Shown: in pieces, positions 32,651 through 39,255 of the stretch | Position numbering within the stretch: the stretch's first letter is position 1 | Layout: each line of letters begins with the position of its first letter | Source: Solen grandis | Taxonomy: Eukaryota > Mollusca > Bivalvia > Adapedonta > Solenidae | DNA: 64,000 nucleotides | Reading direction: 5' to 3' | Assembly (NCBI GenBank): GCA_021229015.1 | Contig: CM037790.1 | Span: 56,787,690 to 56,851,689 of the forward strand | Made by a program: the position numbers and the translations under genes | The notes under the pieces: generated by a model | The model's database searches: none | Told to the model about the DNA's origin: nothing | The model's input: the letters and a program-made list of their open reading frames with translations, nothing else

Positions 32651-33841
32651 CTCGCGGGTTGCGACTAGCAACAGGCCTCCAACGGCAATGACCAACGCCC
32701 AAGTGTGCTCGGCAAGCCATCCAACAGCCTTGCCGGCGGTCGACAGCAACCACGAAACCACGCTGCCTATGATGCCGGGGATGGCGGCCGCGACCTTACC
32801 CGCAAGCTTACCAAGAAGGGTGGCGAGAGCTTTCAGCTGCTTTTTCACCCATTCTTTTACCCCACCCTTATCAGTTGGCGCAGGGGGAGTGGCCCCGCCT
32901 GCACCGCCTCCTGTTAGTGCTAGAACGAGCGTGCTGATGGTCATCCACATCGCTGTGAGGATGGACACGACGGTGATCCCCTGCTCTCGGAAGAGAGTCT
33001 TGATCCGTTCAGCCAGCGTGGCGTCTTCATGCATCATTCGCCGCAGGGTGTCCCGAATCCGGCTGATCTGCGATCTGAGAGCTTCTCGGTTGAACGAAGC
33101 CGCCTCGAGCCTAGCCGCCCGCTGGTCATTAAGATCAGCGATGCGCTGTCTGATCTCCCGCTGCAGCTGCTCGTCTTCTGTTTCTCCCAGTTTTCTTTTT
33201 TCCCGTTCAATGTGTCTGTCGAGCTCAGAGAGCCTTGCCAGGTTATTAACAAGCTCACCGCGCTGGGTTTGCATAGCCTTATCGAGTCCTCGGAGTTCCC
33301 GGTACCGCATTACTAACTCGGACCTGTCCAAGTCCGATGTACTCAGTTGTGAGTCGTTGATCGTTTTCAACGCGGTCTCCTCCGCTTCCGTCAGGGCGTG
33401 GGTTGCTCTGTCGACATCTACCACCTCAAGACTTCCGCCGGCCGCTTCGCCTAGTACTCCATCAGCCCGCTGTATCTGGGTGACAGCTTCAGCGGGTAGA
33501 ATCATCTTTCTTCCCCCCCAGTCCGAGAAACCGAGTTCGTCACGGATTATTGCCCGACCCCCTTTCTTACCTGCTATAGAGGTTAGCTTTAGGGGTTTTC
33601 CGTCGCGACCCTTGACCAGATCAACATCCGGATGAGCCCTTAGGCGGAGTTGACCCTTTCTGTCGATCACAAATTTATTGTAGTCCTTACCAGCGGCGGG
33701 ATATCCCTCACCCAAATTGTTATAATACCCATCAACGGCATCCGTGAGTAATTCATTGGAAAGCGATGTGGTTGCGATGACGTCATCGGCCGGCGACGTC
33801 CAGTCGCTGAAATCTTTTAGTGGTATATCTTCATCGGCCAT
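32633..33841 (-). CDS. Polinton coiled-coil/multi-span membrane protein (402 aa)
   Basis: The ATG at 33841 opens 402 codons. Residues about 160-290 are a long charged coiled coil (EREKRKLGETEDEQLQREIR). Three hydrophobic segments follow: VVSILTAMWMTISTLVLAL (about 291-310), a Gly/Ala-rich amphipathic stretch AGKVAAAIPGIIGSVVSWLL (about 345-365), and TWALVIAVGGLLLVA near the C-terminus. I recognise the C-terminal half from Polintons of corals and bivalves. A coiled coil followed by amphipathic and membrane helices would suit a membrane-active virion protein, but this is inference. It is divergent from the major capsid gene with a symmetrical start region (33837-33890) and converges on the gene ending at 32647. 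Confidence 0.75.
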   Translation of the reverse strand: MADEDIPLKDFSDWTSPADDVIATTSLSNELLTDAVDGYYNNLGEGYPAAGKDYNKFVIDRKGQLRLRAHPDVDLVKGRDGKPLKLTSIAGKKGGRAIIRDELGFSDWGGRKMILPAEAVTQIQRADGVLGEAAGGSLEVVDVDRATHALTEAEETALKTINDSQLSTSDLDRSELVMRYRELRGLDKAMQTQRGELVNNLARLSELDRHIEREKRKLGETEDEQLQREIRQRIADLNDQRAARLEAASFNREALRSQISRIRDTLRRMMHEDATLAERIKTLFREQGITVVSILTAMWMTISTLVLALTGGGAGGATPPAPTDKGGVKEWVKKQLKALATLLGKLAGKVAAAIPGIIGSVVSWLLSTAGKAVGWLAEHTWALVIAVGGLLLVATREWLAKR

Positions 33842-33890
33842 AATTATGTATTAGACCCAAATGTCAGCGAGTTCAATACATAATTATGGC
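33837..33890. promoter_or_regulatory. Symmetrical divergent promoter: 16-bp perfect inverted repeat including both start codons
   Basis: The sequence AATACATAATTATGGC occurs on the plus strand at 33875-33890 and on the minus strand at 33852-33837, separated by 22 bp. In both, the ATG is the start codon, of the capsid gene and of the 402-aa gene. Two late structural genes thus share identical leader sequences, which suggests coordinated transcription or translation. Confidence 0.75.
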
Positions 33891-35181
33891 ACAAAGCGCA
33901 TACGGTAGAAAGCTCAACCCGCACCGACGCCTGAGAGAACCCCTAGGGATCAAAGGCACTCGCCAAACGGTTGTGATCACAAACAACCCCTCCACAATCG
34001 ACCAAAATCAGCAGCTCTTAGTGAGGTTCCCGAACCTTGGGGCTAGTGATGTCATAGTCCCCGGAACAACTCGTTTAGCATTCCAAATCAAGCTGGACTC
34101 AACCGATGCTAACCGCCTAGTGGTCAATAATCTTGGTAGGGCCATCGTGAAGAAGACCACGATCAAAATTTCTGGGAACGAGGCCATGAGCATCGATGAC
34201 AGCGATGTGTTCGGATGCTACGTGGACCTCTGGAAAACCGACAACGAGCGGGCGAACTCACAGTACCAGGGTATTGACACCACGAAGGACAGAAACGTAA
34301 CGAAGAATAAACTCGATGCTGGAGACAAGGCGACTAACAAGGTGAAGGACGTCGCTGTTGCCAAGGCTTACGGGAACCGCTTCTACATCCCACTCGACTT
34401 CGAACTCTTGGAGAGTCACATGCCCTTCTTTCAGTCCGCTTTCGGTGACAGGCTGGAATACGAACTTACGTTCAACGATTACAGTCGTGTAGTCCGGGCA
34501 GCCGGTGACGCGGCTGCCAAATTCTCAGTCGAGGGCATTGCCTTGGAGTTCGAGATGGTGACCAACAGGGAGCTGGCCGACAACATCCACAACCAGTATG
34601 CGGGGAATGTAGCGATCCTCTACGACAGGGTCCTCCGACACAGCAGAATGGTGAAGAACAAGAAGGACCCGGTGTGGAACATCAGCCTGAACGTCCCCGC
34701 TCGATCGATGAAGGGGCTCTTGATGCTCTTCGAGGAACCGGCTGATGCATTTGCTCGCCAGAGCGAGGCGTTCTACAACCCCAAGATCACGAAGGTGGAG
34801 GTCGCTGTCGAGGGCATTCCAAACCAGCTCTATGCGCAAGGCATGCGCCCTTACCAGGCGTGGGACGAGGTCAGAAAACTAATGGCGGGCGGATTAAAAC
34901 GGCATCCCGAAGTGGCTATGGTGGCCAAGGACCTCAGTGTCCACGCTTGCGACCTGGGCAAGTACCTCACGGAGGAGTTCGCTCTCTGGCTGGACTTGAG
35001 ATCAACCGACGACGACGGCCTGCACGGCAATGGCCGCCGGGTCGAAAACGCGAGCGAGGGTATTACGATCCAGATCACCAAAGAAGTAGAAGCTGAAGCT
35101 CCATTGAACATGTACCTCTTCGTAATCATGGATGCGCAGCTCAACATCGAGAATGGGCGATTCGTGTCGGCCATTTACTAG
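33886..35181 (+). CDS. Major capsid protein, double jelly roll (431 aa)
   Basis: Starts MAQSAYGRKLNPHRRLREP at the ATG in the symmetrical promoter. The sequence has the conserved Polinton capsid features: an N-terminal basic arm, a first beta-barrel with IVKKTTIKISGNEAM and SDVFGCYVDLW, a helical-beta middle (DFELLESHMPFFQSAFGDRL) and the usual C-terminal sequence NIENGRFVSAIY. Homologues form the hexon-like capsomers of virus-like particles. Length is typical. The gene is intact and overlaps the packaging ATPase start by 29 or 50 nt, depending on which ATG that gene uses. The combination with penton, fibre-like protein and ATPase indicates that this element could, or recently could, build particles. 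Confidence 0.9.
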   Translation: MAQSAYGRKLNPHRRLREPLGIKGTRQTVVITNNPSTIDQNQQLLVRFPNLGASDVIVPGTTRLAFQIKLDSTDANRLVVNNLGRAIVKKTTIKISGNEAMSIDDSDVFGCYVDLWKTDNERANSQYQGIDTTKDRNVTKNKLDAGDKATNKVKDVAVAKAYGNRFYIPLDFELLESHMPFFQSAFGDRLEYELTFNDYSRVVRAAGDAAAKFSVEGIALEFEMVTNRELADNIHNQYAGNVAILYDRVLRHSRMVKNKKDPVWNISLNVPARSMKGLLMLFEEPADAFARQSEAFYNPKITKVEVAVEGIPNQLYAQGMRPYQAWDEVRKLMAGGLKRHPEVAMVAKDLSVHACDLGKYLTEEFALWLDLRSTDDDGLHGNGRRVENASEGITIQITKEVEAEAPLNMYLFVIMDAQLNIENGRFVSAIY

Positions 35182-35779
35182 CGACTTAGTCACTGAGCCC
35201 CACTCGGCGATAATCTGCGGCATGACTGGCTGCGGGAAAACGAAATTCGTGCTTGACCTCCTCGAGGGCCCATTCCGCGACCGTTTCGAGCACGTCGTAA
35301 TCCTGTGTCCCACGATCAGGCACAACACGACCTATCTGGAGCGCGCATGGGTGTGTACAGACGAGGAGGTTTATGTTCTGGATCCGGGTGAACGGCTTCA
35401 CGACTATTTGCGCGCTTTCTACCGAGTATTTCAGGGTGAGCCGACGTTGTATGTCATCGATGACATGGCCGCGAGTAAACAGCTTACCAAGAAAAAGGAC
35501 ATGCTCTCAGAGTTGGCATTCAGCGGCCGGCATGCCAAGCAATCGGTCTGGGTCCTGGCTCAGAGGTACAACGCCATCCTCAAAGATCTCCGAGAGCAAA
35601 CGCGTTGGGTCGCCCTCTTCCACTGCAAGGATCGGGACAGTTTCGAAGAGTGCTTGCGCGAAAATGATATTATCCCCGCAGACGAAAGACACGCTGTGCG
35701 TCAACGACTCGCCAAAATGAGGCACGCAAAGCTTATTTTAAACACCTCGCAGCCAAGTAGTTATCACGTGCTAGCATGA
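35153..35779 (+). CDS. DNA-packaging ATPase (FtsK/HerA, A32-like; 208-215 aa)
   Basis: Walker A is GMTGCGKT, about 30 residues from the N-terminus, and Walker B is LYVIDDM. A later SVWVLAQRYN fits the motif III/arginine-finger region of A32-like packaging ATPases. Two in-frame ATGs are possible, 35132 and 35153; I prefer 35153 (MGDSCRPFTSDL) because it gives the usual short leader and a smaller overlap with the capsid gene. The last codons and stop lie in the first copy of a 37-bp tandem duplication (35765-35838). The family drives genome packaging into double-jelly-roll capsids. Intact. Confidence 0.88.
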   Translation: MGDSCRPFTSDLVTEPHSAIICGMTGCGKTKFVLDLLEGPFRDRFEHVVILCPTIRHNTTYLERAWVCTDEEVYVLDPGERLHDYLRAFYRVFQGEPTLYVIDDMAASKQLTKKKDMLSELAFSGRHAKQSVWVLAQRYNAILKDLREQTRWVALFHCKDRDSFEECLRENDIIPADERHAVRQRLAKMRHAKLILNTSQPSSYHVLA

Positions 35780-35838
35780 AAGGCCTATATGTTGTTGGCG
35801 CCACGTGCTAGCATGAAAGGCCTATATGTTGTTGGCGC
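35765..35838 (+). repeat. Perfect 37-bp tandem duplication at the end of the ATPase gene
   Basis: 35765-35801 and 35802-35838 are identical. The first holds the ATPase stop (35777-35779); the second provides possible upstream ATGs for the next gene. Confidence 0.9.
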
Positions 35839-36559
35839 ATGCGTCTGGAGCGCCGCGTTACTTTTTATTTTCATCACAATTAGACTGGGGAGGTATGTGA
35901 CTATTGCAATGGAATGCGACGACATTATTGACGAGCTCCTTGCCGACGAGCCGTCTCTGCGGGTCGTTGATCGACCTCGTGGCCGGGTAGAAGGCGATGA
36001 GCCTGAAAAAACACATGAGCAGAGACGGCGGTTGGATGAGCCCGAAAAAGCAGAACGACATGAGCAGAGACAGCGGTTGGTTGCGCTCGCTATTGGGGGG
36101 AAGTCAAAGCAGTACATTGGCAGAGAGATTTCTGCCGATCAAATCGATCGTCTACCCGATGAGGAGTTTGGCAGGCTCTACGCCCGATATGAGGCTCGAC
36201 TGGGGGCTAGTATGACCAAGACCCTTGGCTCTGCGGTGCTGCAGATTTACACCATGGCGGCTATCCGTTTGCTCCCGATTCCGGCTGATAAACAGCCTTT
36301 ACTGATTGCCGACCTCGAGGCAGATCCGTTTGTTGGGCATGCCTTAAATACCATCACCTGCGAGCTATACCACCGCTATGGCATGTACTTAGCTCCTGTT
36401 ACAGCAATGCTAAGCTCATTTAAACACTGCCAAGCATCTACTGAGGACGATGGCGGAACAAACCTTAGCAATGGAGGGAACACCGGAGGAGCCGCCGCCA
36501 AAAGAGGAGGCGACACCAGTTCGTGCGCCGGAGGAAGTCCGGCCAGAGAGGGTGACTAG
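35789..36559 (+). CDS. Polinton protein of unknown function (216-256 aa)
   Basis: The longest form starts at 35789 and includes an N-terminal hydrophobic segment (GACVWSAALLFIFITIRLG) that is partly created by the 37-bp duplication. The more natural start may be the ATG at 35909 (MECDDIIDELLADEPS). A charged repeat (DEPEKTHEQRRRL / DEPEKAERHEQRQRL) precedes a conserved core, YIGREISADQIDRLPDEE followed by GASMTKTLGSAV, that I recognise from other Polintons without known function. Its last part overlaps the next gene by about 110 nt in another frame. No catalytic motif is visible. Confidence 0.65.
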   Translation: MLLAPRASMKGLYVVGACVWSAALLFIFITIRLGRYVTIAMECDDIIDELLADEPSLRVVDRPRGRVEGDEPEKTHEQRRRLDEPEKAERHEQRQRLVALAIGGKSKQYIGREISADQIDRLPDEEFGRLYARYEARLGASMTKTLGSAVLQIYTMAAIRLLPIPADKQPLLIADLEADPFVGHALNTITCELYHRYGMYLAPVTAMLSSFKHCQASTEDDGGTNLSNGGNTGGAAAKRGGDTSSCAGGSPAREGD

Positions 36560-36911
36560 GAAAAAGGACCCTAAGCGGGTGGCTGCTGGGCGGGCAGGGG
36601 CAGAGGCGAGAAAAAGGAAGCAGCAGGCACTCCTGAATGAGTTACAGGGGTTTAAGGCCACGGTGGCGGAGCAGCCGGCAGAGCCGAGGGGGTCCCACTC
36701 GACGGAGCGGCCGCGCACTCCATCAGACGGGCACAAAGCCCCGCCAGCAATGCCTCAATGGCTGTTGTTCGCTGGGGCTGTAGCAGTCCTAGCTGGATTA
36801 TTTTGGAAGGTTAAGGGGGGCGCATCGCCAGCTCCAACCCATCCGCCTGCCCTAGAATTAGAGGTAAGTAACCGCGGTTCTTATAGACGCGACCCCCTTT
36901 ACATGGAATAA
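36450..36911 (+). CDS. Basic, single-span membrane protein (153 aa)
   Basis: An acidic Pro/Glu-rich start (EEPPPKEEATPV) is followed by a basic helix (RKKDPKRVAAGRAGAEARKR) and a C-terminal membrane span (MPQWLLFAGAVAVLAGLFW). The basic block is typical of a small protein seen in this Polinton lineage. The start lies inside the preceding gene in another frame. The part from about 36693 onward, which includes the membrane span, is the left copy of a diverged segmental duplication (right copy from 37062). Function unknown; type II or tail-anchored topology is likely. Confidence 0.65.
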   Translation: MAEQTLAMEGTPEEPPPKEEATPVRAPEEVRPERVTRKKDPKRVAAGRAGAEARKRKQQALLNELQGFKATVAEQPAEPRGSHSTERPRTPSDGHKAPPAMPQWLLFAGAVAVLAGLFWKVKGGASPAPTHPPALELEVSNRGSYRRDPLYME

Positions 36912-37340
36912 TCATGTCTCTCCAAGAAACTCCAAACCGAAATAAACTAGTTAATGAGGTGCACCGCGGCGCCGTGGTAGCGGCGGACTTATTAGGCGCT
37001 GTGACGGACTTCTTCAGCCTTATAGTGGACGCCTTCAGAGCTCTGGCGCGGACCGAGAATATCCCACTCGACGGAGAGGCCGAGCACTCCGTCAGACAGG
37101 CACAAAGCCCCGCCAGCAACGCCTCAATGGCTGATGTTCTCTAGAGCCATAGCAGCCCTAGCTGGATTTTTTTTTGGAAGGTTATCGCCAGCTCCAACCC
37201 ACCCGCCCGCTCTAGAATTAGAGGAAAGTAGCCGTGGATCTTATAGACGCGACCCCGAATAATCATGTCTGCCCAAGCAGCTCCAAACGGAAAGGAAGTA
37301 GTTAATGCGATCTACCACGGCGCCTTGGTAACGGGACTCG
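36693..37340 (+). repeat. Diverged segmental tandem duplication (offset about 369 bp)
   Basis: 36693-36990 and 37062-37340 align over the end of the 153-aa gene, the intergenic leader (AATAATCATGTCT) and the first codons of the following small gene. Divergence is clear, with small indels and a stop (TAG) in the second copy of the membrane span, so the duplication is not recent. Confidence 0.85.
36914..37144 (+). CDS. Chimeric small ORF made by the duplication (76 aa)
   Basis: The N-terminal 20 or so residues (MSLQETPNRNKLVNEVHRGA) resemble the start of the 80-aa protein at 37265. The middle is hydrophobic (DLLGAVTDFFSLIVDAFRAL), and the last residues (HSVRQAQSPASNASMADVL) come from the duplicated tail region of the 153-aa gene. 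It is therefore probably a remnant or a new fusion rather than an ancestral gene. It keeps the AATAATCATG leader. Expression unknown. Confidence 0.45.
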   Translation: MSLQETPNRNKLVNEVHRGAVVAADLLGAVTDFFSLIVDAFRALARTENIPLDGEAEHSVRQAQSPASNASMADVL

Positions 37341-37507
37341 CAGTCAGCTATGCGCGCCTAGGTAAGGCTGTATTCAATGGGGCATACCCTAAACTGGATT
37401 TCACCACGCGGGACGTAGGCATGGCCTTAGTCGACGTCACGGCTGCGCTCGCCACCAAAGATCTCCTCATCAAGCAAGGGATCATCCCCGCCGACGTATT
37501 GAATTAA
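37265..37507 (+). CDS. Small conserved Polinton membrane protein (80 aa)
   Basis: The sequence MSAQAAPNGKEVVNAIYHGA is followed by a Gly/Ala-rich hydrophobic helix and the conserved C-terminus LDFTTRDVGMALVDVTAALA...IKQGIIPAD, which I recognise from related elements. Two helices are likely, at least one in the membrane. It is preceded by the same leader as the chimeric copy (AATAATCATGTCT). Intact. Function unknown; small hydrophobic virion proteins are common in this virus class. Confidence 0.65.
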   Translation: MSAQAAPNGKEVVNAIYHGALVTGLAVSYARLGKAVFNGAYPKLDFTTRDVGMALVDVTAALATKDLLIKQGIIPADVLN

Positions 37508-37526
37508 GCGCCTTTATAATAATACG

Positions 37527-37967
37527 ATGGCAGGCATTGCAATGATGTTGGGCGGCGCGCTCGCAAATGCGGTGGCGTTCACTGGAAGCAATTATCTGTT
37601 TAGCCTTTTCAAAAACTCTGGCGTCGAAGAAGAGCGCCGACGCCATGACGCCGCGGTCGAACAGCTACAGGCGGCCCAGGCGGCGTGGGTCAAAAAAAGG
37701 ACTCAGCGTCTAGACTTTATTCAGAGCGAGCTCCGCCGGCAAGGCTACGCCGTCCAATCCTTCCAGGATGTTGATGAGGCTATGCAGGAGTATGCTGCGG
37801 TAATGCCAGAGGCGAGTAAGCGGTTCGGTCCACTGGGCCCTGAGCCGCAGCTGGCTGACTTCTACCAACCGTCCGGCGATCAGCAGGCTAGAGAGCTTGG
37901 ATTTATTGTCTTAGCTCTAGGAGCGGCTGGGCTCACGGGCTACTGGATTGAAAAAAGGATGAATTAA
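37527..37967 (+). CDS. Two-span coiled-coil Polinton protein (146 aa)
   Basis: Starts MAGIAMMLGGALANAVAFTG with a first hydrophobic helix, continues with a charged coiled coil (about residues 33-75, EEERRRHDAAVEQLQAAQ) and a conserved LGPEPQLADFY, and ends with a second hydrophobic helix (GFIVLALGAAGLTGYW). The layout is characteristic of Polintons in this lineage. It is 19 nt downstream of the 80-aa gene on the same strand, so they are likely co-transcribed. No enzymatic motif. Intact. Confidence 0.7.
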   Translation: MAGIAMMLGGALANAVAFTGSNYLFSLFKNSGVEEERRRHDAAVEQLQAAQAAWVKKRTQRLDFIQSELRRQGYAVQSFQDVDEAMQEYAAVMPEASKRFGPLGPEPQLADFYQPSGDQQARELGFIVLALGAAGLTGYWIEKRMN

Positions 37968-38003
37968 CTCTCTAAGAACTTTTTTTTTACATACATATGC
38001 ATC

Positions 38004-38324
38004 ATGGGGCTACCCGAAGAACTTTTCACTAAGATGGTGGAAGTTGGTTATGCAGCTCGGCGGCACAAAGTTCCTGGGCCCTTATCCTCTACTATGATCG
38101 AAGTCGCCCAGAGCTCACTCGAGAGCTGGCGGGAGGATGAAATGTCAATGAGGCCCTTCGCATATAAAATGCTATCGGGCCCGACTAACCTCAGGGCAAC
38201 AGCAGGGCAGCTACCAGAGCCTGTGGCTTCAGCGTGTTGGAGGCTGATCACGCTCTTGGAATATCTCCATGGATCAGCTCTTCTACAGCCCAAGGGGCTA
38301 CTGGAAGGGGCTAGCGGCAATTAA
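38004..38324 (+). CDS. Unrecognised small protein (106 aa)
   Basis: The ATG at 38004 follows a T run. The product is soluble and helical, with a central LESWREDEMSMRPFAYKML and no recognised motif. It overlaps the integrase start (38269) by 56 nt in another frame. Its place between structural genes and integrase would fit the position of a regulatory or accessory gene. It does not show the His/Cys arrangement of an adenain protease. Function unknown. Confidence 0.45.
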   Translation: MGLPEELFTKMVEVGYAARRHKVPGPLSSTMIEVAQSSLESWREDEMSMRPFAYKMLSGPTNLRATAGQLPEPVASACWRLITLLEYLHGSALLQPKGLLEGASGN

Positions 38325-39255
38325 AAAACTGGCGGCCGCGGCTAAGGTTTCTGAGACTAAGGCTAAGGACTTCCTCAAGAAGCAGGCCATCTGGCAAATC
38401 TACCTCCCAGCTCCGCGCCATATACCCAGGCCCCGCTTTGCCGTTTCGACGCCGAACGAAGTGCACCAGGCCGATCTCTTATTTCTACCACATGACACGG
38501 TTCGTCGGCGCACATACAAGTATGCCCTGACCGTTGTCGATGTGGCTAGCAGGTTCAAAGCCGCCGAACCGCTTACGACAAAAGAGGCTAAAGGGGTCGC
38601 TGCTGCTCTCGAGCGGATTTACAAGCGGGGTCCGCTGCGATGGCCGAAACTGCTGCAAGTTGATCCTGGACGCGAGTTCATGGGCGCAGTCAGTCAGCTC
38701 CTGGCGAAGCACGGGGTCGAGGTCAGGCGCGGCCGTGTGGATATCCACCGTGATCAGGGAATCGTAGAGCGGTTCAACCGGTCACTTGCTGAACGACTGT
38801 TCGGGCACCAGTATGCGGTCGAAATGCGGCTGCCACAAGGCCAGCGGTCGTCTGAATGGGTTGGCAGGCTGCCCGCGGTTGTGGCTGCGATGAATGGAGA
38901 AGTGACTCGGCTTACCGGAAGAAGGCCGGTTGACGCCATCAAGGTCAAATCCGTGACACAAAAGCCCTCCTCGGTTGTACCCGGCCGTTCGGTTGGTCTC
39001 AAGGAGCAAAAGCTCCCCTCCGGTGTCGGTGTTCGCTACCTCTACCAGGCCGGCGAACTGGAGGGTGGCCGCCGGCGGGCCACTGACCCTGTGTGGTCCC
39101 TCGGCGTGTATCGTCTCGGGCGGTCTGTCACCAAGCCCGACGAGCCCGTGGTTTACTATTTGCTGGATGGACCAGAGCGCGGGTTCGTCCGTGAGGAACT
39201 ACTCATAGTGCCACCCGACACACGACTGCCGCCGGATGGGGTTCTTACGCGTTGA
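38269..39255 (+). CDS. int: Polinton integrase (rve DDE, 328 aa), intact
   Basis: The N-terminal part (about residues 1-50) is a helical domain. The catalytic core holds Asp69 (VHQADLLF), Asp132 (LQVDPGREF) and Glu167 (GIVERFNRS), with 34 residues between the last two, the D,D-35-E spacing of retroviral and Polinton integrases. The C-terminal part (about residues 235-328) is a beta-rich DNA-binding region, with VVYYLLDGPERGFVREELL at its end. The ATG at 38269 (MDQLFYSPRGYW) is the usual kind of start. The gene converges on polB and the two overlap by 100 nt at their 3' ends. No lesion seen; the matching terminal repeats and target duplication show that such an enzyme acted here. Confidence 0.92.
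   Translation: MDQLFYSPRGYWKGLAAIKKLAAAAKVSETKAKDFLKKQAIWQIYLPAPRHIPRPRFAVSTPNEVHQADLLFLPHDTVRRRTYKYALTVVDVASRFKAAEPLTTKEAKGVAAALERIYKRGPLRWPKLLQVDPGREFMGAVSQLLAKHGVEVRRGRVDIHRDQGIVERFNRSLAERLFGHQYAVEMRLPQGQRSSEWVGRLPAVVAAMNGEVTRLTGRRPVDAIKVKSVTQKPSSVVPGRSVGLKEQKLPSGVGVRYLYQAGELEGGRRRATDPVWSLGVYRLGRSVTKPDEPVVYYLLDGPERGFVREELLIVPPDTRLPPDGVLTR

Noticed and set aside
32688..33635. A 315-codon plus-strand open frame opposite the 402-aa gene.
   Set aside because: Ser/Arg-rich antisense shadow in a GC-rich gene, without conserved motifs; the minus-strand frame has coiled coil and membrane helices.
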